DNA of 22,489 nt, taken from a virus. Of the stretch, positions 11,617-19,248 are shown piece after piece. The position numbers and the translations under genes were made by a program. The stretch is from IMG/VR virus record IMGVR_UViG_3300037042_003718, positions 1-22,489 of that record; one strand, 5' to 3'. The notes under the pieces are model-generated. The model saw only the letters and a list, made by a program, of their open reading frames with translations, made no database searches and was not told where the DNA came from. How positions within the stretch are numbered: position 1 is the first letter of the stretch; each line of letters opens with the position of its first letter.

Positions 11617-13982
11617 TTCCAATCCTTATTTTGCTTCTCGCCTTTTTTGTGTCCATTGTCGGCACGGTTCTTTGATTTTTTACGAACACGTAAATTATTT
11701 ATACCGTTTGAACCACCTGATCTCAAAGGTTTTTTGTGGTCGATGTCTTTTCCATCGCCCTTCTTTACAACACCTTTTTTCTTCATCAGTTCTCTTGCAC
11801 GAGTTCTGGCAGCACGTTCTTTGCGTTGCTTGGCTTTACCGTGGTAGTTACGGTATTCCATTTTGTAATCTCTCTTGTATTCTTCTCCCAAAAGATCCAA
11901 GAGTAAATTCAAACGATCAGGTTCTTCATCTATGCGTTCATTGATATTGTTGTAGATGGATAGAAGATTGATGTTTGTTGCATCTGCAGATTCTAGTAGA
12001 TTTACTACGCCATTTTCAATAATACTGGCTTCTGTTTCGGTAACCAAGTTTGTTTTCAATAGATCAGCCAAAACAAAATTATTGGTCAAGGCTTCAATCA
12101 AAATGTCATTGACTATGAAGCAACCTTCGCCAATTAGTTTGGATGCGATCTTTTCTTTGCTTATTACTGGAATTTTAGTGGTCTTGCCGTCTACATAGAC
12201 ATAATTGTATTCGACTGCATTAATGTCTTTGGGGCTGAATCCGGGAAGAAGGCTGGCATCAAAATCAAAGTCAAAAGAATTTGCGACAGTATGTGCAAGC
12301 ATATCCCCGATATCAACTTCATTCTTTTGAATGATCAGATCCTTTAATGAAGGCTTCTTTGGTTTTTGTAATTTAGCTTCAACCAGTGCTTTAAACTTAT
12401 TCATTTTCTCTGCCGCAGCTGGTTTGTACTTGGAAATGTTATCAACGGTCATGGTATTCTTAGCATGACTTGCATTGAGTGTTGCTGTCTTGGAAATCTC
12501 GTTGAAATATGCATCACTCATGGGAAACACACCATTCATGGTAACAACGTGAGTGGGGGCTGTTTCTGGAGGAACGATACCATCGCCACGCAAAACTAGC
12601 TTTAGTAAATTGTCGGTAACCATTTGAGAAAATGGATTGTTCTTGTTATTTTTCAAAGACTTAACGATGTCTTTTTTGAACTCACCAATTTTACTCTGAT
12701 AATTGTCAAGACTTGCTAATGGATTTAGATTTCCATTTGCATCAAGTACCATTCCTTGCTCCACACCAGTATCATCAATGACGGGTGTTGATTGCAACTC
12801 TTTGACATAATTTGAATCGGAAAGAATTGCTTGCAATGAATCATTTGAGATTAAAGTGGATGAAAATCCTTTAGAGATATCACCAATATTAGTAAGGGCG
12901 TTTGCTATTCCTTCTTGAGTTGGTTTGGCAAACTCTTGTTGCAGTGCTCTTGTCAAGGATGCAGCCAAGAATCCCTTGAAGTTCTTATTTTGTTGATCGA
13001 ATGCTGTGGTGGAAATGCTCATCTCACCACCTGCAGAAATCTTAAAGCGATAGGATCCACATTGCATATCGCTGGCCCCTTCGCTATTGATTGATTTGTT
13101 TCCTTGTTCAATATTTGAAACAAGGTCTTGGATGCATTGATCACCAATTTGGCTGAGGATCTTCTTGGCTTGTCCGAATGCTCCTCTGGTAAATTCCATG
13201 GCAGCGGGAGACAAGGTAGTATAAGTTGCCATCTCTTGATCGCTTGCGCCAGCTTTGGTCTTGGCAAGGAATACTAGAGCATTCAAAACTTGTTGATTGT
13301 ATGGAAGGTCTGAAGCAGGATTGATGCCGTACTTGACACTCAATTCTTCGTATGACATATTATCAAAATCAGCCGCAGATGGTGGATTGCGAGTTGATTT
13401 GAAATATTCTTGTCTTACGTCAAATGGCATTACTGCCAATTGCTCTGGGGTCATTTGGCTCATGACACCCATCATTTGTTCTGGTGAAAGCTTCTTTGCT
13501 TTTTGTCCTGCAGGAGGAGTTTCTTGAGGAACCTGTGCCTCTGGCTTTTCTTCTTCGGCTTTCTTTTCTTTGGGTTCTTTTTTAGTTGGTTCTTTTTGCT
13601 TTACATCACCCAATAAAAGTACAGATGCTCTGGTTTGTTCAAATTTTGGATCCGAGGTAATCTGTTTTGCCTCTGGAATGCTTAGATCATTGTCATTTAA
13701 TTTTGTGTGAGTTTGCTTATTGAATGAATCTTTAAAAATTAATTGAACTGTATTATTTTTGGTCTTGACCGCAATAATATCTTGAACCAATTCAGACTTG
13801 GACTTTTTCTCTCTTGGAATCTGGCGGGCACGCTCAGCACGCTTTCTTGCGGCATCCTTGGCCTTCAAATCGCTTGCATTAGATTTGGCTTGGTCTTTGG
13901 CCACAGCCTCTCCGGTGGTGGTAAATGCCTCAGAGGCTCCGCGAGCTTCAAATAATTTGGTTAAAAGGTGTTTAAAGTTCAT
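11613..13982 (-). CDS. large virion-type protein with C-terminal HNH nuclease-like domain
   Basis: 789 residues, the largest in the window. Leader MNFKHLLTKLFEARG ends in L10-F11-E12 before A13, a T4 prohead-protease-type site. Residues 20-175 are low complexity, with KKEPKEKKAEEEKPEAQ then a Pro/Gln tract. Residues 175-690 are mostly helical with no known domain. The last 90 residues are basic and end in an HNH/beta-beta-alpha-metal pattern: DIDHKKPLRSGG (H749), then NNLRVRKKSKNR, as in HNH nucleases (DH..P...GG...NL......N). CxxC zinc pairs of many HNH enzymes are absent. A nuclease tail on a head-internal protein would fit injection with the DNA; this is inference. It has its own late box. 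Confidence 0.8.
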   Translation of the reverse strand: MNFKHLLTKLFEARGASEAFTTTGEAVAKDQAKSNASDLKAKDAARKRAERARQIPREKKSKSELVQDIIAVKTKNNTVQLIFKDSFNKQTHTKLNDNDLSIPEAKQITSDPKFEQTRASVLLLGDVKQKEPTKKEPKEKKAEEEKPEAQVPQETPPAGQKAKKLSPEQMMGVMSQMTPEQLAVMPFDVRQEYFKSTRNPPSAADFDNMSYEELSVKYGINPASDLPYNQQVLNALVFLAKTKAGASDQEMATYTTLSPAAMEFTRGAFGQAKKILSQIGDQCIQDLVSNIEQGNKSINSEGASDMQCGSYRFKISAGGEMSISTTAFDQQNKNFKGFLAASLTRALQQEFAKPTQEGIANALTNIGDISKGFSSTLISNDSLQAILSDSNYVKELQSTPVIDDTGVEQGMVLDANGNLNPLASLDNYQSKIGEFKKDIVKSLKNNKNNPFSQMVTDNLLKLVLRGDGIVPPETAPTHVVTMNGVFPMSDAYFNEISKTATLNASHAKNTMTVDNISKYKPAAAEKMNKFKALVEAKLQKPKKPSLKDLIIQKNEVDIGDMLAHTVANSFDFDFDASLLPGFSPKDINAVEYNYVYVDGKTTKIPVISKEKIASKLIGEGCFIVNDILIEALTNNFVLADLLKTNLVTETEASIIENGVVNLLESADATNINLLSIYNNINERIDEEPDRLNLLLDLLGEEYKRDYKMEYRNYHGKAKQRKERAARTRARELMKKKGVVKKGDGKDIDHKKPLRSGGSNGINNLRVRKKSKNRADNGHKKGEKQNKDWK
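11696..11703 (-). promoter_or_regulatory. possible internal late promoter TATAAATA
   Basis: A perfect consensus box inside the end of the 789-residue gene, about 80 nt before the ATG at 11616. It could give extra late transcripts of the downstream gene, or be chance (it lies over Gly-Ile-Asn-Asn codons). Confidence 0.4.
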
Positions 13983-13989
13983 CTTTAAA

Positions 13990-13997
13990 TATTTATG
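13990..13997 (-). promoter_or_regulatory. late promoter box CATAAATA fused to the upstream stop codon
   Basis: Its TAA is the stop codon of the NUMOD-like gene. 7 nt (TTTAAAG) separate it from the ATG at 13982. Confidence 0.72.
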
Positions 13998-14598
13998 TAT
14001 CTTTAGATGGACGGTATTGCTCCAGCGGATTGAAAAGTCTCAAATTATTGCAACTTTTGGCTTTTCCAACCGATACCTTATACAAATTTGCAGGATCCAT
14101 GCCATTATCTTTAGCAAATTGTTTTATGTTGTTCACTACGATAATTTCATTGGTTTGACTGTCAATAAAGGTAGTCTGCTTTGGTACAGCAACTTTTTTC
14201 TTTGGTGGTGCTTTGGCCTTAATATGTCCACCGATATCTTCTTTTACTGGGCGCAGTTCAACGGCTGTCCAGCCTTTGTATGTCTTGCGCTTTCCATTTA
14301 AAAGTTCACAAATTTTTACAGGTGTCAGGCCATTCTGCAATCCAAACTGAGTCATGTTAGAAAAGAATACTTTTTCTTCTGTATCAACCCGTTTGAGCCA
14401 ATATCCATTCTGGACTTCAATTTTGCTCTTCCAAGTCCAGTATCTTCCGTTTCTAAAAAAGAAACCACCATGTTCCGCGACAAATTCTTCTCTGTTCCTT
14501 TCGGATCGTGAATTGTCGTTCATCTTTGCCCATAACTTGGAATTACGGCGATTTACAGACTCTTCAACAGTTTTAATGTCATGATATTCCATTTGCAT
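13993..14598 (-). CDS. NUMOD1-like DNA-binding protein without a visible nuclease domain
   Basis: 201 residues. Two related segments, about 67-117 (WLKRVDTEEKVFFSNMTQFG, LQNG, KICELLNGKRKTYKGWT) and 142-190 (FIDSQTNEIIVVNNIKQFAK, DNG, LYKVSVGKAKS), follow the pattern of nuclease-associated modular domains (NUMOD1): short strands, a helix with xFA-xxNG, and a GKxxxxxGW-type turn. These domains give sequence recognition to homing endonucleases of the GIY-YIG or HNH type. No catalytic motif of either type is present in the 66 N-terminal residues. It may be a nuclease remnant or a stand-alone DNA-binding protein. It overlaps the exonuclease gene; the start could be ATG 14598 or ATG 14592. Confidence 0.7.
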   Translation of the reverse strand: MQMEYHDIKTVEESVNRRNSKLWAKMNDNSRSERNREEFVAEHGGFFFRNGRYWTWKSKIEVQNGYWLKRVDTEEKVFFSNMTQFGLQNGLTPVKICELLNGKRKTYKGWTAVELRPVKEDIGGHIKAKAPPKKKVAVPKQTTFIDSQTNEIIVVNNIKQFAKDNGMDPANLYKVSVGKAKSCNNLRLFNPLEQYRPSKDT

Positions 14599-15238
14599 CC
14601 CTATATGATGTGATCAAAGATTTTAAAGATTTGACGTAATGAAGAGGATTGCCTTGGAAAACTTGTTTTATTCCATCTTCACAAGAAATCAAAATTGCAA
14701 AGTTGTCAATAATGGTTCCAGTTCTTTCCTGATACATCAATGCATAAGCACACGCCTGTGCAAAATAGTTATCAATATCTTGAGCACGTTTTTCTTTTGT
14801 GCTGGCCTTGAAATCTATGATTGAAAGTTTGCCATCATACTCGGCAATGCAATCTGTTCTCCCTGCAAGGCCAATAGTCTTTGACCACAGAGGGCTTTCA
14901 AGGGCTATGATGTTATCAATCTTATCCAATTCTGGTTTCAACATAGAGAATAAAGATTTATAATTTGGCATCAATTCATCATATTTTAAATCTTCATTAT
15001 TCAAATATGTTTCGATGATACTATGAAATTTAGTACCTCGGGTTGTTACTCTTTTGCTTTCTTCTGGATTCTTCTCTCTCCATTTTGCAAAGAAAGCTTG
15101 TTTCTGCCAACCAACAACAGTGGTGACGCTTGGAAAGTCACCATCTGGAGTAGTATAAAAACGTTTGCCGTTTTTAGATGTTTCTATTAATGATTCAGAT
15201 AATACGTTAGGTAAATGAATAAATTTTTTGTATATCAT
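14579..15238 (-). CDS. PD-(D/E)XK exonuclease, MGME1/RecB-like
   Basis: 219 residues from ATG 15238; an in-frame GTG at 15250 would add four. Numbering from the GTG: PSVTTVV (40-46), RGTKFHSIIETYL (71-83), E118, GRTD with D133, and IIDFKAS with D146 and K148, then the FAQACAYALMY helix. This is the order of the phage and mitochondrial MGME1-like branch of RecB-family exonucleases, where E, D, D and K form the metal site and the RGT.H segment helps to bind DNA ends. It should degrade single-stranded or flap DNA in replication, recombination or host DNA breakdown. It lies in a late block; the gene behind it overlaps its end. Confidence 0.86.
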   Translation of the reverse strand: MIYKKFIHLPNVLSESLIETSKNGKRFYTTPDGDFPSVTTVVGWQKQAFFAKWREKNPEESKRVTTRGTKFHSIIETYLNNEDLKYDELMPNYKSLFSMLKPELDKIDNIIALESPLWSKTIGLAGRTDCIAEYDGKLSIIDFKASTKEKRAQDIDNYFAQACAYALMYQERTGTIIDNFAILISCEDGIKQVFQGNPLHYVKSLKSLITSYRDANGIS

Positions 15239-15261
15239 CACATTTCTCACTACCTATTATA

Positions 15262-17139
15262 TCACCGTTGTTGGAAAAGGGTAGAATATCTTCCCAATTG
15301 GGTGGCACCGAGACCAACATTTCCTAAAATTGCAGATCCTTTGGGATCGTACATACCCATATCTTTTGCTTTTTTACCAACGTCAGCACCAAAAAATCTA
15401 AATTTTCTTTTTGGCTTGGGTGTGGTCTCTCCAGGTTTAACTGGTTCTTCTATTTTAGGTTCGGGCTTGGTAACAATTTCATCTTTGGTCTTGGTAACAA
15501 TATCGGTTTTGGGTTTCGTAACAACTTCTGTTGCTGGTTTTGGTACAATATCAGTCACAGGCTTTGTAACAACTTCTGTTGCTGGTTTTGGTACAATATC
15601 AGTCACAGGCTTTGTAACAACTTCTGTTGCTGGTTTTGGTACAATTTGATTTTTTACAACATCAAGCTCGGTTGGAACTACCTTTACTTCGGTTGATATT
15701 TCTTTACTTGGAACTGCTAGTTCTTTGCTTTGAACAGCCAATTCAGTTGTCTTTGGTTGTTCAACATTAATTTCTTTGGCTCCCTTAGTAACCAAAGCGG
15801 TTTCAGTTTTTGTTTTAATTACTTTGTCAATTACTTTTTGGATTTCGTCTGCATCTGTAATTTTATGGGTATCAATTACTGTCGAAGCAACATCTGAATC
15901 AGATAGATTTTTTGAAATTGCATCTTTGATTGATTGCTCAATTTCTGGACTTAATTGCTTTGCAGCAGTTTTTTCAGTAGACTGGGTGACGCGAGCAAGC
16001 GGACTTGTTGTTACATCAAAAATATCTGCTACAGATTTTGTCTTTGCAATTTGAGATTCGGCGCTTTGTGCTGCTTTTTTGGCAAGTTGTTTTTCTATTT
16101 GTTTGGCTGCAGTCTCTGCGGCTGGGGCCATACCACCTTCAAGTGCACGCAATACACCTTTTACAATTGCGTCTCCGACACCTTCAGAAATTTTTTGAAC
16201 TTTATTAGCAACTTCAAAAGCTTTCATTTTCTTTTGTCTTTCGTCTTCCTCTGCTTGTGCAGCATCCCACTTTGCCTTAAGGGCTGGATCTCCACCGGGT
16301 TTACCTTTTGGTGATTCTGTTGCAGATGCACCAAATTGATTACCTACAGACCAATCGGCTATTGATTTTACTGCACCAGAAAGAGGTCCGCCCTTCCACC
16401 CTTTATTATATAATTCTTGACCGATAACATCGGAAACAGTTTCACCGGTTTTTTTATTTACTTCAATATCTGCAATTGCTTCGCCGGCTTTAGCGCCGCC
16501 ATAAGCAGCCAACCCTACTAAAGCTCCAGTTGCAGCCAAACCAGCAACACCAGTTCCAATTGCTGGAGTAGCTACACCACCGAGGGCAGTTGTGGTTGCT
16601 GCTCCAGTAAGTTCACCAGCCACTCCACCACCAATAGCACCACCTATACCTTTGGCAGTTTCATTTTCAACTCCAGCTTTTTCAAGAGCCTGTTGAGTTA
16701 AATAATCTCCTGCCATAAATGTACCAAGATTGGTAGTAAATGATGCGGGACCACGAACAACAGACTTAGCGCGAGAGATCATTCCATCTACTTTTGTTTT
16801 TGGAGCAGCTGATGTTGCAGGTTTAGAAGATGTCTGTTTCGGACCTTTTGCTGCGCGAGCTTCAGCTCCAGCTTGCCAATCTGCTGCTCGTTGTCTAGCC
16901 TTTGAATTATAATCGGCATAAGGATCGGACACTCTCTCCGAAGATGCAGTTGGTTTTTCTTTGGAAGCACGCTTTGCTTGAAGTTTGGCTCTTATACCAG
17001 CCTTTTCTTCTTTTGTGGAAGTTGGCATGTTGCCATCAATCCAAGCTTCAATATCAGCATCCGACATTGCAGTTGCTTCTATTAAATTATTAAATCTATC
17101 GGAAAGAAGAGACTCTACTAATGGATGAAGCTTTTTCAT
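15262..17139 (-). CDS. virion-type protein with glycine-zipper region and KP-rich tandem repeats
   Basis: 625 residues. Leader MKKLHPLVESLLSDRFNNLI ends in L19-I20-E21 before A22, again a T4 prohead-protease-type site. Residues 50-118 are basic and low complexity. Residues 163-218 are Gly/Ala-rich and hydrophobic (GIGGAIGGGVAGELTG, VAGLAATGALVGLAAYGG), a glycine-zipper able to insert in membranes. Residues 285-460 are helical. From about 490 to 560 come Lys-Pro/Val-Thr repeats (unit IVPKPATEVVTKPVTD), an extended, TonB-like spacer. The C-terminus (YDPKGSAILGNVGLGATQLG) is short. The combination suggests a protein ejected with the DNA that crosses or opens the cell envelope; this is inference. 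It is separated by 19 nt from the gene before it. Confidence 0.75.
   Translation of the reverse strand: MKKLHPLVESLLSDRFNNLIEATAMSDADIEAWIDGNMPTSTKEEKAGIRAKLQAKRASKEKPTASSERVSDPYADYNSKARQRAADWQAGAEARAAKGPKQTSSKPATSAAPKTKVDGMISRAKSVVRGPASFTTNLGTFMAGDYLTQQALEKAGVENETAKGIGGAIGGGVAGELTGAATTTALGGVATPAIGTGVAGLAATGALVGLAAYGGAKAGEAIADIEVNKKTGETVSDVIGQELYNKGWKGGPLSGAVKSIADWSVGNQFGASATESPKGKPGGDPALKAKWDAAQAEEDERQKKMKAFEVANKVQKISEGVGDAIVKGVLRALEGGMAPAAETAAKQIEKQLAKKAAQSAESQIAKTKSVADIFDVTTSPLARVTQSTEKTAAKQLSPEIEQSIKDAISKNLSDSDVASTVIDTHKITDADEIQKVIDKVIKTKTETALVTKGAKEINVEQPKTTELAVQSKELAVPSKEISTEVKVVPTELDVVKNQIVPKPATEVVTKPVTDIVPKPATEVVTKPVTDIVPKPATEVVTKPKTDIVTKTKDEIVTKPEPKIEEPVKPGETTPKPKRKFRFFGADVGKKAKDMGMYDPKGSAILGNVGLGATQLGRYSTLFQQR
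15521..15648. repeat. 48-bp tandem repeat, 2.7 copies, in frame
   Basis: Units start at 15521, 15569 and 15617 and are identical or nearly so. Each encodes 16 residues (Lys-Pro, Val-Thr pattern). Degenerate half units continue at about 15490-15520, so the array has been growing and decaying. Near-identity of the DNA points to recent duplication. Confidence 0.92.
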
Positions 17140-17158
17140 TATATTGTGTCCTAATTAC

Positions 17159-18409
17159 TTAGCGTCTTCTTATTAAACTTGGTGGAGTTTGTCCGGGACG
17201 AGAAATCAAACTTGGAGCCTGACCATATTTGGGAGAACCAATACCACCATAGTTGGGTTGCTGTGCGGCTGGTCTTGCCATGAATCCGGGTTGTGCTTGA
17301 ATATTAGAAATTTCTTGACGAGCAGCAGCCTGACGTTCCGCAGTTGTCATATTTCGGAAACGGTCAAGTTCCATTTGAGATTGGTCAACCTGTCTTGTAA
17401 GTTCACCACCCTTTTCTGCCATGGCGGTATTTTGCTTATCATATGCTTGATTGAATTGATAAGAAGATACTGCTCCTTGACGGGCTGCTTCTGATCCATA
17501 ACGACCAGCGCCAGCTACCTTGTTGAGCATGGAACTTTCGCCTTTGTCAAATGCATTGTAATCTTTGCCAAACTTTGACTTATATTCTCCATAAGTCATG
17601 TTTGTGCCTTGGATGTTTTTATCTTTCATTCTTTCATAAAAAGCATTTTGATCACGTGGTGCATATCTTAAAGCAACATCCGATTGTTTTATATTTCCTT
17701 GTTGTGGACTTGACGGATTAATTTCGTCATACATTGAACGAAGTTGCTTTTGCATTTCTATAGTTTCGGGACTACTTGGGTCCACAGCTCTGGCAGCTTT
17801 CCATTTTGCTTTGAGTTCATCGCGTGCTTGTATTGCACCTATTGTGGCAGTTTTTATAGCCGCATTTCTTGCATCATTTTCGGCTTTTCTTTGATCTCTA
17901 TTGTCGCTGCTTCCTGTAGCCGCTCTATTAATAGTTGCAGTGGAACGAAGCATTCCTCGTGCATCTTTCAATTTTCCAATAGCATTACTATTGTCTGATT
18001 GAATATTTGGTTGTGCTGCTTGATTGTTGGGACCAACAGGCTGTGCACCGGGCAACATCGGCACATCTTTAACAGTCATGTCTTCGTTACCGGAAGGATC
18101 ATCTTGTTGTGGACCGCGTTTTGTGTACTCATTCAATGTGAATGGATTGACCGTGCTGTTCTTGGCATAAGAAGGATGGCCTGGATCATATTTCTTCTCT
18201 TCGCCAGATAATGCTCTGAGATACTTGCTGACATCTTGTGTCATGTGAGTATCATCGCTGAATGAAGAATTGCGAAGAAGGTTGTTTTCATTTAAGATAC
18301 CAACAATGCTATCTTTTAATGAACTCTTCTTTTGCTCAAAAGTTTGGGGCTTTTTGTTTAGAAAATCCTTGACTTCCCAATAAAATGATCTATTATCTTT
18401 GTTATCCAT
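17159..18409 (-). CDS. late virion-type hypothetical protein
   Basis: 416 residues from ATG 18409. The frame stays open to 18505, but the late box at 18420-18427 would lie inside that longer version, so the shorter start is chosen. Residues 8-20 (SFYWEVKDFLNKK) are ordered. L39-N40-E41 (GILNENN) is a possible prohead-protease site. Residues 110-200 are Asn/Gln/Pro-rich; 190-250 form a basic helix (RDQRKAENDARNAAIK); the C-terminal 60 residues are Pro/Gln/Gly-rich and end in PPSLIRRR. No known domain. It heads the operon that continues with the glycine-zipper protein, exonuclease and NUMOD-like protein. Confidence 0.74.
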   Translation of the reverse strand: MDNKDNRSFYWEVKDFLNKKPQTFEQKKSSLKDSIVGILNENNLLRNSSFSDDTHMTQDVSKYLRALSGEEKKYDPGHPSYAKNSTVNPFTLNEYTKRGPQQDDPSGNEDMTVKDVPMLPGAQPVGPNNQAAQPNIQSDNSNAIGKLKDARGMLRSTATINRAATGSSDNRDQRKAENDARNAAIKTATIGAIQARDELKAKWKAARAVDPSSPETIEMQKQLRSMYDEINPSSPQQGNIKQSDVALRYAPRDQNAFYERMKDKNIQGTNMTYGEYKSKFGKDYNAFDKGESSMLNKVAGAGRYGSEAARQGAVSSYQFNQAYDKQNTAMAEKGGELTRQVDQSQMELDRFRNMTTAERQAAARQEISNIQAQPGFMARPAAQQPNYGGIGSPKYGQAPSLISRPGQTPPSLIRRR

Positions 18410-18419
18410 GGCTATGAAA

Positions 18420-18427
18420 TATTTAGA
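18420..18427 (-). promoter_or_regulatory. late promoter box TCTAAATA (minus) of a divergent pair
   Basis: TCTAAATA, 10 nt (TTTCATAGCC), ATG at 18409. It forms one arm of the palindrome TATTTAGAATTTTCTAAATA (18420-18439). Confidence 0.74.
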
Positions 18428-18431
18428 ATTT

Positions 18432-18439
18432 TCTAAATA
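18432..18439 (+). promoter_or_regulatory. late promoter box TCTAAATA (plus) of a divergent pair
   Basis: TCTAAATA, 10 nt (CTTAAAACGT), ATG at 18450. Same spacing as its mirror image on the other strand, with only 4 nt between the two boxes. Confidence 0.74.
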
Positions 18440-18449
18440 CTTAAAACGT

Positions 18450-18947
18450 ATGTCGAAACAGGTTCTCCTGCTCAACTTCGACCAGTCTCCGATAAATGTT
18501 ATCAATCTGAATAAAGCGTATAAACTTATTTTAAAAAATAAGGTTTATGTTGATTATGACTCGGAAGAGTTTCATGAAGTTCAACTAGTAGCCAATAAGA
18601 TTAAAATACCTAAAATTTTAATTTTAAAGTATTACATCAAACTTCCAAATAAAAAGCTTTCACCATCCAGAAAGAATATCTTTAAAAGAGATTCTTATTG
18701 CTGTCAGTACTGTGGTAAAGATCTTTGTGATGGAAATGCCACTGTAGACCATGTTACACCAAGATGCAAAGGTGGGGCAGATTCTTGGACCAATTTGGTA
18801 ACTTCCTGTAAGGAATGCAACCTATATAAAGGTAGCAGGTCTCTTAAAGAGGCTAAAATGGAACTCAAAAATAAGCCAAAAGAACCTGCTTATGGATTCT
18901 TTATAGAAACCATGATGATTGCTTTTAAAAGGACCAAAAATGCCTAA
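18450..18947 (+). CDS. HNH endonuclease (McrA-type)
   Basis: 165 residues from ATG 18450, the start fixed by the late box; a longer frame from 18399 would run through the promoter. The N-terminal half (VLLLNFDQSPINVINLNKAY) is the usual helper region of phage HNH proteins. The nuclease core is C-terminal: RKNIFKRDSYCCQYCG (zinc CxxC), then TVDHVTPRCKGG with the catalytic His, WTNLVTSCKECN (second CxxC) and N of HNH, and KGSRSLKEAKMEL. Such genes are often free-standing homing endonucleases, or nick DNA in packaging. It forms a plus-strand pair with the zinc-ribbon gene, which it overlaps by 8 nt, in a minus-strand late region. Confidence 0.88.
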   Translation: MSKQVLLLNFDQSPINVINLNKAYKLILKNKVYVDYDSEEFHEVQLVANKIKIPKILILKYYIKLPNKKLSPSRKNIFKRDSYCCQYCGKDLCDGNATVDHVTPRCKGGADSWTNLVTSCKECNLYKGSRSLKEAKMELKNKPKEPAYGFFIETMMIAFKRTKNA

Positions 18948-19248
18948 TTATGCATATGTGTGTGAAAAGTGTAATCATAAGTTTGAGGCTACTCTATTGA
19001 TTAAAGATAGAGAGAACCCAACCAAGGAACCATGCCCAAGTTGCAAGAAGAAGAAAGTCATTCGTGACTGGAGCGATTATGCCACCGGAAATGGTGGTAT
19101 CATGATGGATACAACTCTATCTCCTGCCAAAGTTTGTGGTAGTGCATGGAAAGAAGTCTGTGATAGAATCAAGACCAGCGGACAGGTTCCAAAGAGATTC
19201 CATGAAAAATTGGATCGATCTTCGGATTTCCGAAACGGCCAACTTTAA
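18940..19248 (+). CDS. FmdB-like zinc-ribbon protein
   Basis: 102 residues from ATG 18940, overlapping the HNH stop as ATGCCTAA, with AGGA upstream. Residues 1-45 are an FmdB-type zinc ribbon: MPNYAYVCEKCNHKFEA, CPSCKKKKVIRDW, with two CxxC pairs. The remainder is polar, with a GNGG turn and a basic end (FHEKLDRSSDFRNGQL). FmdB was first named as a regulator; phage copies are common and their role is unknown. Coupling to an HNH gene suggests a shared job on DNA. Its end overlaps the convergent resolvase gene by 4 nt. Confidence 0.8.
   Translation: MPNYAYVCEKCNHKFEATLLIKDRENPTKEPCPSCKKKKVIRDWSDYATGNGGIMMDTTLSPAKVCGSAWKEVCDRIKTSGQVPKRFHEKLDRSSDFRNGQL

Noticed and set aside
15521-15648. CRISPR-like array
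   Set aside because: Copies are directly adjacent with no unique spacers, and the unit is a multiple of three in frame with a coding gene.
18399-18449. A longer HNH protein starting at 18399
   Set aside because: The added residues come from the divergent promoter palindrome; ATG 18450 fits the late box.
18410-18505. A longer form of the 17159-18409 protein, starting at 18505
   Set aside because: The extra 32 codons would run through both divergent late promoter boxes and the start of the opposite HNH gene. The ATG at 18409 has a box at normal spacing.
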